From: Brochothrix thermosphacta DSM 20171 = FSL F6-1036
Lineage (GTDB): Bacteria > Bacillota > Bacilli > Lactobacillales > Listeriaceae
Assembly (NCBI RefSeq): GCF_036884295.1
Contig: NZ_CP145608.1
Span: 1-64,000 of the forward strand
Reading direction: 5' to 3'
DNA: 64,000 nucleotides
Of this stretch, positions 12,279-23,246 are shown in pieces. The stretch's first letter is position 1, and each line of letters begins with the position of its first letter. A program made the translations under genes and the position numbers. The notes under the pieces are model-generated. The model saw only the letters and a list, made by a program, of their open reading frames with translations, was not told the DNA's origin and did not search any database.

Positions 12279-14270
12279 ATGGCGGACATTTTATCTGTAT
12301 TAAGTGAGTACATCATTACTGGTGACCCACTTATACTGGGAGCACAAATTTCCATTGTTTTTGCTAGTATTGCGATAGTAGCAGGCTTAACATACTTCAA
12401 AAAATGGAAATGGTTGTTCAGTGAATGGATTTCAACAGTAGATCATAAACGCATCGGTGTAATGTATATGATTTCTGCAATTATCATGTTATTCCGTGGA
12501 GGCGTTGATGCATTAATGATTCGTACCCAATTGGCTTTGCCAGGTATGAAATTTTTAGATGCACAGCATTATAACGAGGTATTCTCGACACACGGTGTTA
12601 TTATGATCATCTTTATGGCAATGCCTTTCTTACTTGGTTTAATGAACCTTGTAATGCCATTACAAATTGGGGCGCGCGATGTCGCTTTCCCAGTATTAAA
12701 CAACTTAAGTTTCTGGGCGTTCTTCTTAGGCGCAATGCTATTCAATATTTCATTTGTTGTCGGTGGTTCACCAGATGCTGGTTGGACAAACTATGCGACA
12801 CTTGCCACAACACCATTTAATGCAGGGTATGGTATCAACTTCTACTTACTCGGTATACAGTTATCTGGTGTGGGTACGTTAATGACAGGTATTAACTTTA
12901 TTGTTACTATAATGCGTATGCGTACAAAAGGTATGACATTATTAAACATGCCAATGTTTACTTGGACAACTTTAATTACAAGTTTAATCATTATTCTAGC
13001 TTTCCCAGTATTAACAATTGCTTTAGCGTTACTTACATTTGACCGTTTATTCGGTTCAGCATTCTTCACACTTGCACAGGGTGGTATGCCAATGATGTGG
13101 GCTAACTTATTCTGGGTATGGGGTCACCCTGAGGTGTATATCGTTGCGATTCCTGCATTTGGTATCTTCTCAGAAATTATTGCAACCTTCTCTAAAAAGC
13201 GTTTGTTTGGTTACAACGCAATGGTTGGTTCAATCTTAGCGATTTCATTTTTAAGTTTCTTAGTATGGGTTCACCATTTCTTTACTATGGGTAATGGCGC
13301 GGCAGTTAACTCATTCTTCTCAATTACAACAATGTTGATATCCATCCCAACAGGGGTTAAGATATTCAACTGGCTCTTTACGATGTACAAAGGTCGGATT
13401 TCGTTTACAACACCAATGATATGGGCAATTGCCTTTATCCCTAACTTTGTTATTGGTGGGGTAACAGGGGTTATGCTTGCAATGGCAGCTGCGGATTATC
13501 AATATCATAATACGTACTTCCTTGTTTCGCATTTCCATTATGTTCTAATAGCAGCGACAGTATTTGCTTGTTTTGCTGGTTTCATTTATTGGTACCCATT
13601 AATGTTTGGGCATAAATTAAATGAACGTATTGGACGTTGGTTCTTCTGGTTCTTCATGATTGGGTTTAATGTCTGCTTCTTCCCTCAATACTTCTTGGGA
13701 TTAAACGGTATGCCTCGTCGTATTTACACATACAGTGCAGCTGATGGCTGGACAACATTGAACTTTGTTTCTTCTATAGGAGCATTATTAATGGCGATTG
13801 GTTTCCTTATCTTGGCTTACAACATCTACTACAGCTTCCGTTATTCAAAACGTGAAGTTAGCGGAGATGCTTGGGGACAAGGACGTACGCTTGAATGGGC
13901 AACAACGTCAGCGATGCCACCATTCTACAACTTTGCGGTTGAACCTGAATGGAATGATCATGATGATTTCTATACACAAAAAGAGAAAAATAAAGTGCGT
14001 CAATACACTGAAAAAGACTATAAACCAATTCATATGCCAAGTAATACATATTTTGGTATCGCAATTTCATTCTGTATGTTTATCGGTGCAGCTGGACTTG
14101 TATTCTACTGGTATTGGTTAGGAATTGTTGGTTTAATCGGTATCTTCGCTTGTATGATTTACCGTTCATTCACATCGGATGATGGTTATTACGTATCAGT
14201 TGAAGAAATTGCTGCAATTGAAAATAAAATCAAAGCAGATCAAGCAGCAGATAAGGGGGGTGAAGCATAA
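12279..14270 (+). CDS. qoxB: Cytochrome aa3 quinol oxidase subunit I
   Basis: This is the catalytic subunit with heme a, the heme a3-CuB oxygen-reducing centre and proton channels. The 663-residue length and about 14-15 membrane helices fit QoxB/CyoB. Metal-ligand motifs are visible: FSTHGVIMI (heme a His), [10 protein letters not shown] (CuB His and cross-linked Tyr), WVHHFFTMG (CuB His pair) and SHFHYVLI (heme a and a3 His). The ATG follows AGAGGAGGTT. Its stop codon overlaps the qoxC start by one base. Confidence 0.97.
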   Translation: MADILSVLSEYIITGDPLILGAQISIVFASIAIVAGLTYFKKWKWLFSEWISTVDHKRIGVMYMISAIIMLFRGGVDALMIRTQLALPGMKFLDAQHYNEVFSTHGVIMIIFMAMPFLLGLMNLVMPLQIGARDVAFPVLNNLSFWAFFLGAMLFNISFVVGGSPDAGWTNYATLATTPFNAGYGINFYLLGIQLSGVGTLMTGINFIVTIMRMRTKGMTLLNMPMFTWTTLITSLIIILAFPVLTIALALLTFDRLFGSAFFTLAQGGMPMMWANLFWVWGHPEVYIVAIPAFGIFSEIIATFSKKRLFGYNAMVGSILAISFLSFLVWVHHFFTMGNGAAVNSFFSITTMLISIPTGVKIFNWLFTMYKGRISFTTPMIWAIAFIPNFVIGGVTGVMLAMAAADYQYHNTYFLVSHFHYVLIAATVFACFAGFIYWYPLMFGHKLNERIGRWFFWFFMIGFNVCFFPQYFLGLNGMPRRIYTYSAADGWTTLNFVSSIGALLMAIGFLILAYNIYYSFRYSKREVSGDAWGQGRTLEWATTSAMPPFYNFAVEPEWNDHDDFYTQKEKNKVRQYTEKDYKPIHMPSNTYFGIAISFCMFIGAAGLVFYWYWLGIVGLIGIFACMIYRSFTSDDGYYVSVEEIAAIENKIKADQAADKGGEA

Positions 14271-14884
14271 TGTCAGCACATCAAACTGATGTCAATAAAC
14301 CTTTGGAGTACCAAGATCATCAAGGTCGTTTAAATATCATTGGCTTTTGGATTTTCTTAGGTGCTGAGGTAGCGCTTTTCTCTACGCTATTTGCTACTTA
14401 TTTCGTAATGAAAGCTGGTGGTTCTGATGCCGGCTTCCATCCAGCGGATATGTTTGAACTGCCCCTAGTATTAATTATGACTTTCTTGCTTCTTGCAAGT
14501 AGTTTCACATGTGGTCTTGCATTGCATGCCATGCGTGATCAAAAATGGGGTCAATTTATGACCTACCAAATCATTACGCTAGTATTAGGTATTGGCTTTG
14601 TTGGTTTTGAAATTTATGAGTTTGCACACTATGTTGGCGAAGGCGTAACATTAAGTGTTGGATCATATTGGTCATCGTTCTTTGTCTTACTAGGAACTCA
14701 CGGTGCCCACGTTTCTTTAGGTATTTTCTGGATTATCGGGTTATTAATCCAATTTAAAATGCGTGGTGGAATGACACCTAAACTTGCTTCTAAATTCTTT
14801 GTTTCAAGTCTTTATTGGCACTTCTTAGATGTTATCTGGATCTTTATTTATACAGGTGTTTACTTATTCGGACTTATGCAATAG
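14270..14884 (+). CDS. qoxC: Cytochrome aa3 quinol oxidase subunit III
   Basis: Subunit III of the oxidase has no redox centre and stabilises the catalytic core. The 204-residue protein has five predicted membrane helices and the family motifs LNIIGFWIFLGAEVALF near the N-terminus and SLYWHFLDVIWIF near the C-terminus. The start overlaps the qoxB stop (TAATG), a sign of tight translational coupling. Confidence 0.96.
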   Translation: MSAHQTDVNKPLEYQDHQGRLNIIGFWIFLGAEVALFSTLFATYFVMKAGGSDAGFHPADMFELPLVLIMTFLLLASSFTCGLALHAMRDQKWGQFMTYQIITLVLGIGFVGFEIYEFAHYVGEGVTLSVGSYWSSFFVLLGTHGAHVSLGIFWIIGLLIQFKMRGGMTPKLASKFFVSSLYWHFLDVIWIFIYTGVYLFGLMQ

Positions 14885-14904
14885 AAAAGGAGGTAAGGAA
14901 TATT

Positions 14905-15225
14905 ATGGCAGAAAAAACTTCAGCAAAATCACATAGTGGGTTTCCCTGGAAACACGTTATTGGGTTTGTTTTATCAATCGTTTTAACTTTGTTAGCCGCT
15001 GTTGCCGCTTATTCTGGTTTAAGCGTTAATATTATCCTTGTGTTTATCTTCATCATGGCATTTGTACAAGCAGGTATCCAACTGTTCATGTTCATGCATG
15101 TGAATGAAGAAGATGCGGATCACACGCAATTGGGGAACTTCCTCTTTGCGGCAGTTATCGCTGTTATTATTGTAATTGGCTCATACTGGGTTATGGAAAT
15201 GGCTCACGCGAACCACCTTATGTAA
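14905..15225 (+). CDS. qoxD: Cytochrome aa3 quinol oxidase subunit IV
   Basis: This small accessory subunit has 106 residues and three membrane helices (about 16-36, 42-63 and 77-100). The fold and the motif QLFMFMHVNEED are typical of CyoD/QoxD. The start is ATG 14905 after AAAAGGAGGT; an open frame extends further 5' into qoxC, but the ribosome binding site fixes this start. It is the last gene before the operon terminator. Confidence 0.95.
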   Translation: MAEKTSAKSHSGFPWKHVIGFVLSIVLTLLAAVAAYSGLSVNIILVFIFIMAFVQAGIQLFMFMHVNEEDADHTQLGNFLFAAVIAVIIVIGSYWVMEMAHANHLM

Positions 15226-15234
15226 GTATTACTC

Positions 15235-15269
15235 GCTGACTCTCTGCAATAGAGAGTCAGCATTTTTTT
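15235..15269 (+). terminator. qoxABCD terminator
   Basis: Perfect 11-bp stem GCTGACTCTCT (15235-15245) with AGAGAGTCAGC (15251-15261), a 5-base loop and a run of seven T's. Confidence 0.95.
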
Positions 15270-15293
15270 ATCAAAAGATGGGAGGTTAACTAT

Positions 15294-15542
15294 ATGCCCT
15301 TTAAGCGAACACTCTTGATAATTTTAGAGTTGGTCATTGTCTTTTTCGTAGGTTGGTTTTTAAGACATTCAGTCTCAGTTGTGGCAGGAACAGCTTTGGT
15401 AATTATCGGAACACTCTGTGTTATGTGTTTATGGTACCTATATCCAAGAGTAACTGGCAAAACAAAGCCAAAGTGGCAAAAGATCGTGATGGTTATAGCT
15501 GACGTGAGTTTAGTGGCAATCAACGGCTTATTGTTGAAATAA
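15294..15542 (+). CDS. Small membrane protein of unknown function downstream of qox
   Basis: This 82-residue, highly hydrophobic protein has three likely membrane segments (about 6-23, 27-48 and 62-80) joined by short basic loops including PRVTGKTKPKW. The ATG follows GGGAGGT at correct spacing, which argues for a real gene. It comes directly after the qox terminator and before guaB, on the same strand. I do not recognise a family. It might be expressed by read-through with the oxidase, or alone. Confidence 0.65.
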   Translation: MPFKRTLLIILELVIVFFVGWFLRHSVSVVAGTALVIIGTLCVMCLWYLYPRVTGKTKPKWQKIVMVIADVSLVAINGLLLK

Positions 15543-17114
<1,572 letters not shown>

Positions 17115-17122
17115 TTAAAACT

Positions 17123-17197
17123 AAAACAACTGTTTGAACAGTGTGAACTTAAAATTCCGTAAGGTATCTAAGTGACACCGTCAACAGTTGTTTTTTT
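17123..17197 (+). terminator. Long hairpin terminator after guaB
   Basis: The arms AAAACAACTGTT (17123-17134) and AACAGTTGTTTT (17183-17194) pair perfectly and run into T's. Inside, GTGT/ACAC and ACTTA/TAAGT extend the helix. The first arm can instead form a local hairpin ACTGTT-TG-AACAGT (17129-17142), so two folds compete. Confidence 0.65.
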
Positions 17198-17261
17198 GAA
17201 TTAGAGGATAAAAAACTATCATTAAAAATGACTGTTTTAAAACGATTAAGGGGGACAAATA

Positions 17262-18899
17262 ATGAAATTGATAATTGAGACGGATGTAATGGCAACGATG
17301 CGTGATGGTGTAAAATTGGCAGCCGATATTTATCGACCTGATGATAATAAACGTTACCCGGTTTTATTGAGTCGCCTACCTTATAATAAGACCTATTCAT
17401 TTGATTTTATGAGACCACACGTCTTAGCGAGCCAAGGTTATATCGTTATTTTACAAGATGTACGTGGTCGATACGCATCTGAAGGTGTGTTTGAAGGCCC
17501 TTATATCGCGGAACAAACTGATGGTTACGATACTGTTGAATGGGCAGCAACATTGCCTTATAGTGACGGTAAAGTAGGCATGCTAGGCTTATCTTACTTT
17601 GGGTACACACAGATGTTAGCTGCGATGACGCAACCGCCACATTTAACTGCAATTGCTCCCACGATGAGTCAAAATAGCTTTACGGAGGTCAGTCAAGACC
17701 ATAATGGTGCAACTGAACTATCAATGTGGCAAACATGGAGTTTAGAAAGTATCGCAGCCAACCTATTGGAAAGAACCTATACAGATCCTAAAGAATTGGC
17801 AACAAAAAGATTAATCTTACAAAATAACATTACGAATATTCCCTACACTTACGATAGTTATCCTTACGAACAGTGGCAACCTATTACCAGTCTATTTCCT
17901 GATTTTTACTTGTTTGATATGTACCGCAAGCCATTAACAGATCCATTTTGGGATAAAATTACTGTTAAAAATCAGTATGAGAAGGTCAAAACGCCTGGTT
18001 TACACATCGCTGGTTGGTATGACTGCTTTTTAAAAGGGACGCTTGAAAACTTTAAAAATGGTCAGCAAAAAGGGTTGGGAGATCAGTTAATTATTGGCCC
18101 TTGGGTGCATGGTGATTTTAGTGCACGTAGTGGTGAACTTTATTATGGAGAGCAAGCACGAGCAGAACTCTATCGTTGGCACCTTGAATGGTTTAATCAC
18201 CAATTAAAAGGTCTACCGTTGATGGATTCAACACCCGTACGCTATTTTACAATGGGAACAAATGAATGGCATTCTGCAACGACCTGGCCTCCAGCGAACA
18301 CTAAAGAAAAACGCTATTATTTAAATCGTCGTGAGCTCGTGTTAGAGCGTTCTGCATCAGAAAGTTCACTAAGTTATGAACACGACCCTAAAAGCCCTGT
18401 CAGGACACGTGGGGGTGTAACATTCATGCATGGGTTGGAAGTTGAGGGTCCGAAAGAGCAATTGCCAATTACTTCATTAAAAGATACGTTATCTTTTGAA
18501 ACAGAAGCTTTAAAAGAGCCTTTGAATGTGACGGGGAATGTGCGTGTTTTATTGGAAGTAAGTACAGATGCTACCTCTGTTGATTTTACAGCTAAATTGA
18601 GTGACGTATATCCTGATGGTACAGCTTATAATTTAACAGATGATATTGTGAGAATAAAACACGTTAATAAAAATGAAAGATTCACCGTTGAAATTGAATT
18701 GTGGGGAACGAGTAATGTCTTTTTAGAAGGTCATCGTTTAAGGTTGGATATAGCTTCTAGTAACTTCCCACGCTTCGATGTTAATCCAGGAACGGGCGGT
18801 TCATTTTTCGATTCAACAGAAACAGTGGTAAGCAAACAAACAGTTTATGTGGGTGGCAACAACATTTCCCAGGTAATTTTACCGATTGTTACTTTTTGA
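17262..18899 (+). CDS. CocE/NonD family (S15-like) alpha/beta hydrolase
   Basis: This 545-residue protein belongs to the X-Pro dipeptidyl-peptidase/CocE esterase group. The N-terminal alpha/beta-hydrolase domain has the nucleophile motif GLSYFGY (Ser near residue 111), the acid in GWYDCFLKG and the histidine in GPWVHGDF. The C-terminal third is the jelly-roll domain of the family. There is no signal peptide, so it is probably cytoplasmic. Many members are annotated as acylases or peptidases, and the true substrate cannot be read from the sequence. ATG follows AAGGGGGA. It is transcribed between guaB and dacA. Confidence 0.88.
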   Translation: MKLIIETDVMATMRDGVKLAADIYRPDDNKRYPVLLSRLPYNKTYSFDFMRPHVLASQGYIVILQDVRGRYASEGVFEGPYIAEQTDGYDTVEWAATLPYSDGKVGMLGLSYFGYTQMLAAMTQPPHLTAIAPTMSQNSFTEVSQDHNGATELSMWQTWSLESIAANLLERTYTDPKELATKRLILQNNITNIPYTYDSYPYEQWQPITSLFPDFYLFDMYRKPLTDPFWDKITVKNQYEKVKTPGLHIAGWYDCFLKGTLENFKNGQQKGLGDQLIIGPWVHGDFSARSGELYYGEQARAELYRWHLEWFNHQLKGLPLMDSTPVRYFTMGTNEWHSATTWPPANTKEKRYYLNRRELVLERSASESSLSYEHDPKSPVRTRGGVTFMHGLEVEGPKEQLPITSLKDTLSFETEALKEPLNVTGNVRVLLEVSTDATSVDFTAKLSDVYPDGTAYNLTDDIVRIKHVNKNERFTVEIELWGTSNVFLEGHRLRLDIASSNFPRFDVNPGTGGSFFDSTETVVSKQTVYVGGNNISQVILPIVTF

Positions 18900-18947
18900 T
18901 AACAGGCTGTAATAGTCGTCATATCACTACTATTAAGGGTTGGAATG

Positions 18948-18956
18948 TGATAAAAT
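18948..18956 (+). promoter_or_regulatory. Extended -10 promoter for dacA
   Basis: TG-A-TAAAAT at 18948-18956 makes an extended -10 element about 75 bases before dacA; no good -35 is present. Confidence 0.45.
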
Positions 18957-19029
18957 AGCCTAGTAATTGCACAACTTAAGTGTGCGAATAAAATAGGAAA
19001 ATATAAGATACTGGAGGCCCTTGATTACG

Positions 19030-20376
19030 ATGTACTTTAAAAAAATCATTACGTTTATGTTAGTTACAGTAGTTGCAACAACATCATTCATTTTGCCTGC
19101 GCAAGCAGCGTCAAAAACAAAAGCACCACTTGATATTCAGGCAAATGCGGCCTTTATGATTGAAGCCTCAACTGGAAAAGTGTTATACAATAAAAATGGC
19201 GATAAACAATTAGGAATTGCTTCAATGACTAAGATGGTTACCGAATATTTATTGATGGAAGCTATTAAAGAAGGGAAAATTAAATGGGATGATCAATTAC
19301 CAATTTCAAAATCAGCCTATAATGTTTCTCAGGATAATACACTTTCTAATGTACCTTTACGACAAGATAAAACCTATTCAGTTCGTGAATTAACAGAAGC
19401 AATGTCTATCTATTCAGCAAATGGTGCAACGATTGCAATTGCTGAAAAATTAGCCAATGGTGATGAAAATAAATACATTAATATGATGGATAAGTTAGCT
19501 AAAAAACTTGAATTGGGTCCTCATAATTTTGTGAACTCAACAGGTTTAAGTTACGAAGATATTCGTGGGAAAACAACTCAAAAAGATAAAGGTGAAAATG
19601 AATTAACAGCTCGTGGTGTTGCAAAATTATCACGTGCATTAATCCTTGATTATCCTGAAATTTTAGATTTTGCTAAAGTAGAAGAAAAAAGTTTCCAAGC
19701 GGGGACTTCTGATGAAATTAAAATGGAAAACTGGAACTGGATGTTACCAGGTCTGATAAATTCTGATAAGAACTTACCTGTGGATGGTTTGAAAACGGGG
19801 ACCACTGATCATGCAGGCATGACGTTCGCCGGAACTGCTGAGAAGAATGGTATGCGTTTAATTACAGTTATTATGAATGCAAAAGATAAGAAAAATCCTA
19901 AAGACGAACATAGTGGTATTCGTTTTGTTGAAACGGCTAAAATGATGAACTATGGCTTTAACAATTATGATTTGATTAGTAAAGGGCTTGGTAACCAATT
20001 TAAAGTTAACGTTTATAAAGGCGATAAGTTGACTGAAACATTGACTACTCAAAAAGAACCGAAATTTGTTGTTCCTAAAAACGCTAAAGTTGAGACAGCT
20101 GCCAAAATGACTTTAAAAGAAGATAAAACAAATAGCAACGGTGAGCTTGTTGCGCCAGTTGCAAAAGGTACTGTTGTAGGCAAAGCAGTTGTTGCAGCGA
20201 ATGATCCGTTTAACTATGGTTACCTCGATAATTCTGAGGGTGTAACAATTGATGTCATCACAGATCATGATATTGAAAAAGCCGGTTTTTTCCTTCGTAG
20301 CTGGCGAGTGACTAAAGACGGATTAAATGTTGCTAAAAACTACGTTGTTGATGGAGCTAAAGGTTGGTTTAAGTAG
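19030..20376 (+). CDS. dacA: D-alanyl-D-alanine carboxypeptidase (PBP5-like)
   Basis: A low-molecular-mass penicillin-binding protein that trims the terminal D-Ala from peptidoglycan stem peptides. The 448 residues start with a signal peptide cleaved after AQA (residue 26). Catalytic motifs are SMTK (Ser65 and Lys68), SAN and KTG (LKTGTT). A beta-rich C-terminal domain and an amphipathic end (RSWRVTKDGLNVAKNYVVDG) should anchor it to the outer membrane face. ATG 19030 is preferred, 12 bases after GGAGG. A TTG at 19021 is only three bases away and less likely. Confidence 0.96.
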   Translation: MYFKKIITFMLVTVVATTSFILPAQAASKTKAPLDIQANAAFMIEASTGKVLYNKNGDKQLGIASMTKMVTEYLLMEAIKEGKIKWDDQLPISKSAYNVSQDNTLSNVPLRQDKTYSVRELTEAMSIYSANGATIAIAEKLANGDENKYINMMDKLAKKLELGPHNFVNSTGLSYEDIRGKTTQKDKGENELTARGVAKLSRALILDYPEILDFAKVEEKSFQAGTSDEIKMENWNWMLPGLINSDKNLPVDGLKTGTTDHAGMTFAGTAEKNGMRLITVIMNAKDKKNPKDEHSGIRFVETAKMMNYGFNNYDLISKGLGNQFKVNVYKGDKLTETLTTQKEPKFVVPKNAKVETAAKMTLKEDKTNSNGELVAPVAKGTVVGKAVVAANDPFNYGYLDNSEGVTIDVITDHDIEKAGFFLRSWRVTKDGLNVAKNYVVDGAKGWFK

Positions 20377-20450
20377 GTCTTTGTTATCAAGTTACTAATG
20401 AACCTTTCTATTTTTATGAAAGTATTGTAGAATGGTTGTAAGTTAATAGA

Positions 20451-20711
20451 TAAAACGATGATAAGAAATAGTAATAGAGGTTGTTGTTGCAAAGAGAGTC
20501 AGTGGTTGGTGTGAACTGATGAATAACCCTTTATGAATCCATCTTTGAGTGAACAGTGGAATGAGCGTGCTCTATTAAATTGTTCCGGTGATAAGCCGTT
20601 AAACAAATTAAGTGGGAAAACAAAGCAATTGTTTTGTTTTCCAATTAGGGTGGCACCGCGATAGATACTCGTCCCTTCTTGTTATGACAAGAGGTAGGAC
20701 GAGTTTTTTTA
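20451..20711 (+). promoter_or_regulatory. Serine T-box leader of serS
   Basis: A tRNA-sensing leader. The conserved T-box AGGGTGGCACCGCG (20647-20660) is followed by a terminator hairpin (arms 20667-20674 and 20697-20704, T-run to 20710). The antiterminator bulge reads TGGC (20651-20654), which pairs with the GCCA 3' end of tRNA-Ser. A TCC triplet at 20538-20540 after ATGAA is a plausible serine specifier. When uncharged tRNA-Ser binds, the terminator should be prevented and serS expressed. The exact 5' end is not determined. Confidence 0.9.
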
Positions 20712-20741
20712 TACACAAATTTATTTAGGAGGTTTTACAAA

Positions 20742-22016
20742 ATGTTAGATATCAAGGTTTTAAGAACGGATTTTGAAGGTGTAAAAGCCAAATTGGCACA
20801 TCGTGGTGAAAATTTAGGTGACCTCGAAAAATTTCCAGAGTATGATACTTTGCGTCGTGAGTTAATCATTAAAGCAGAGGAGTTGAAGAGTGAACGAAAC
20901 CGTGTATCGGGTGAAATTGCTAAGAAAAAGCGTGCGAAAGAAAATGCTGACGCTGAAATCGCTGCAATGCAAACAACAGGTGAAGCGATTAAAGCTTTGG
21001 ATGAACAATTGGTGGAAGTTAATACTAAATTAAACCAATTAATGTTATCTATTCCGAATATTCCACATGAGTCTACACCGATTGGTGAAACAGAAGATGA
21101 CAATATTGTTATCCGTACAGGTGGTACACCACGCGAGTTTAACTTCGAACCAAAACCACATTGGGATTTAGGAACAGATTTAGATATTCTTGATTTTGAG
21201 CGTGCGGGTAAAGTAACAGGTAGCCGTTTTGTATTCTATAAAAAAGCGGGTGCACAATTAGAGCGTGCGTTAATTAACTTCTTTATGGACATTCATGCAA
21301 GTGAGCATGGGTATGAAGAGATGTTACCGCCGTACATGGTAAACCGTACAAGTATGACGGGAACAGGTCAACTTCCTAAGTTTGAAGAAGATGCGTTCTT
21401 AATTGAGGATAACGACACTTTCTTAGTGCCGACAGCTGAAGTTCCTGTGACAAACTATCACCGTGATGAGATTCTTAAAGCGGATGAACTACCCATCAAA
21501 TATGTAGCTTACAGTGCGTCATTCCGTTCAGAGGCAGGTTCTGCAGGTCGTGATACGCGAGGTCTTATCCGTCAACATCAATTCAATAAAGTTGAAATGG
21601 TTAAGTTTGCTAAGCCAGAAGACTCTTATGCGGAGTTAGAAACATTAACACAAGATGCAGAGGATATCCTTAAGCGTTTAGAGTTACCGTATCAAGTCTT
21701 GAGCATGTGTACTGCAGACTTAGGTTTTACAGCAGCTAAGAAATATGATATTGAAGTTTGGATTCCAAGCCAAAATGTTTACCGTGAGATTTCTTCATGC
21801 TCAAACTTCGAAACGTTCCAATCACGCCGTGCGAATATTCGCTTCCGTCGTGAAGTGAATGGTAAAGTAGAATATGTGCATACAATCAACGGTTCTGGTT
21901 TAGCAGTTGGCCGAACAGTCGCTGCAATTATGGAAAACTATCAAGAAGAGGACGGTACAATTACAGTACCAACAGCCTTACAACCTTATATGCGTGGTCT
22001 TAAAACAATCAAGTGA
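20742..22016 (+). CDS. serS: Seryl-tRNA synthetase
   Basis: A class II aminoacyl-tRNA synthetase that charges tRNA-Ser (and tRNA-Sec where present). The 424-residue protein has the N-terminal antiparallel coiled-coil tRNA-binding arm (about 25-105), motif 2 with [21 protein letters not shown], and motif 3 [19 protein letters not shown]. The ATG follows TTAGGAGGT. It is under control of the T-box leader just upstream and is followed after 18 bases by a histidine phosphatase gene. Confidence 0.97.
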   Translation: MLDIKVLRTDFEGVKAKLAHRGENLGDLEKFPEYDTLRRELIIKAEELKSERNRVSGEIAKKKRAKENADAEIAAMQTTGEAIKALDEQLVEVNTKLNQLMLSIPNIPHESTPIGETEDDNIVIRTGGTPREFNFEPKPHWDLGTDLDILDFERAGKVTGSRFVFYKKAGAQLERALINFFMDIHASEHGYEEMLPPYMVNRTSMTGTGQLPKFEEDAFLIEDNDTFLVPTAEVPVTNYHRDEILKADELPIKYVAYSASFRSEAGSAGRDTRGLIRQHQFNKVEMVKFAKPEDSYAELETLTQDAEDILKRLELPYQVLSMCTADLGFTAAKKYDIEVWIPSQNVYREISSCSNFETFQSRRANIRFRREVNGKVEYVHTINGSGLAVGRTVAAIMENYQEEDGTITVPTALQPYMRGLKTIK

Positions 22017-22034
22017 GAAGGAGTCGAATAAATT

Positions 22035-22673
22035 TTGTCGAAACAAATAACGTATTATTTTATCCGTCATGGTAAAACTGAGTGGAATGAACAAGGTTTA
22101 ATGCAAGGATGGGGAGATTCACCGCTCATTCAAGTTGGAATTGATGGTGCTAAGGCAGTAGGAGATGTGTTAAAAGATGTTGATTTTAACGCTTGCTTTA
22201 CTAGTACAAGCGGTCGCACACAACAAACCGCTGATTATATTTTAGCGAACCATTCAGATGTACCCCGTTATGCGAAACCTGATCTACGTGAAATGTACTT
22301 CGGTATTTGGGATGGAATGTCATCAACAGCAGCTAAAGAGTACGAAGAATTCCATACGATGCGTGACACACCCGCGAAGTATCGTGCGCAAGTAAGTGGT
22401 GGTGAAACCTATCAACAAATGTTAGACCGTACAATGCGAGTATTAAAACGTATTGAAGAGACGGATGTTGAAGGAAACGTTCTGATTGTTAGCCATGGTA
22501 TGGTATTACGTCAGTTGATGTATGTACTAGGTGGTGGCGATTGGCGTGAACACCGTGATAAGAGTGAAAATATCCTTAATACGAGCATAAGCATTGTTGA
22601 TTATAAAGATGATACATACACTGTTCGTGAAGTGAATAAGATAGACCACCTTGAAGGTTTAGGGTTGGACTAA
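22035..22673 (+). CDS. Histidine phosphatase family protein (phosphoglycerate mutase-like)
   Basis: This 212-residue protein has the family signature FIRHGKTEWN near the N-terminus (phosphorylated His) and the second catalytic His in VSHGMVLRQLM. It is shorter than cofactor-dependent phosphoglycerate mutase, so a broad-specificity phosphatase role is more likely. The start is TTG 22035, 11 bases after GAAGGAG; no better start exists. It is probably cotranscribed with serS and ends before a strong terminator. The substrate is unknown. Confidence 0.88.
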   Translation: MSKQITYYFIRHGKTEWNEQGLMQGWGDSPLIQVGIDGAKAVGDVLKDVDFNACFTSTSGRTQQTADYILANHSDVPRYAKPDLREMYFGIWDGMSSTAAKEYEEFHTMRDTPAKYRAQVSGGETYQQMLDRTMRVLKRIEETDVEGNVLIVSHGMVLRQLMYVLGGGDWREHRDKSENILNTSISIVDYKDDTYTVREVNKIDHLEGLGLD

Positions 22674-22727
22674 AAATTAAGTGAGTTAGTATAATGGCTT
22701 AGTTTTAGATTACTTTATTTAAAAGCT

Positions 22728-22776
22728 AAAAGCATCGTAATGACATGATATAAATGTCATTACGATGCTTTTTTTG
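22728..22776 (+). terminator. Strong terminator after the serS operon
   Basis: Perfect 19-bp stem: arms 22728-22746 and 22754-22772, with a 7-base loop and a T-run to 22775. Confidence 0.95.
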
Positions 22777-22832
22777 GGTGAAATAGCAAATACTCATTTG
22801 AAAAATTGATAACCAGACGTTACAGAATTTCA

Positions 22833-23246
22833 TCGTGCTTTTCCAATCTCTACAGTTCTGACCAGCATATTTTACTTTTAATGTTGTTCTCTAGCAAAAA
22901 CCAAACAACTACAGCAAAATTTCAAAAATAACATTTTGATAAAAAGAATCAAACTTTTATTTTCTCCAATTTTTTTGTAGCTGACCGTTTGTTTTACTTT
23001 TATTTTTTTCTCCAGTAAAATATGCCAAAACTTGTGAGATTTCAAAGCAACTCCCAGCGATAAAAATAATCGCCGGTCGTGCTTTTCCAATCCCTACAGT
23101 TCTGACCGACATATTTTACTTTTAATGTTTTCCAGTAAAAAAGCCAAACAACTACAGCAAAATTTCAAAAATAACATTTTGATAAAAAGAATCAAACTTT
23201 TATTTTCTCCAATTTTTTTGTATCTGACCGTTTGTTTTTACTTTTA
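22833..23246. repeat. Intergenic repeat array with period about 122 bp (A-B-A-B)
   Basis: The stretch 22833-23003 is repeated with few changes at 23077-23245. On a finer scale the shared start CTGACC recurs at 22858, 22981, 23102 and 23224 (steps 123, 121, 122). Each is followed by TTTTACTTTTA and, in most, a CCAGTAAAA-like motif. Units 1 and 3 are nearly the same, and 2 and 4 share another variant, giving A-B-A-B. The last unit runs into the stop codon of the acyl-CoA synthetase gene. The 570-base gap 22674-23243 holds this array plus the upstream terminator, and no convincing gene. Confidence 0.85.

Noticed and set aside
17262-18899. Naming the hydrolase PepX or cocaine esterase
   Set aside because: Family motifs are present, but 545 residues and the lack of a clear PepX N-terminal domain do not allow a specific substrate.
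22878-23090. Reverse open frame in the repeat array
   Set aside because: It spans two repeat units, lacks a ribosome binding site and has biased, low-complexity composition.
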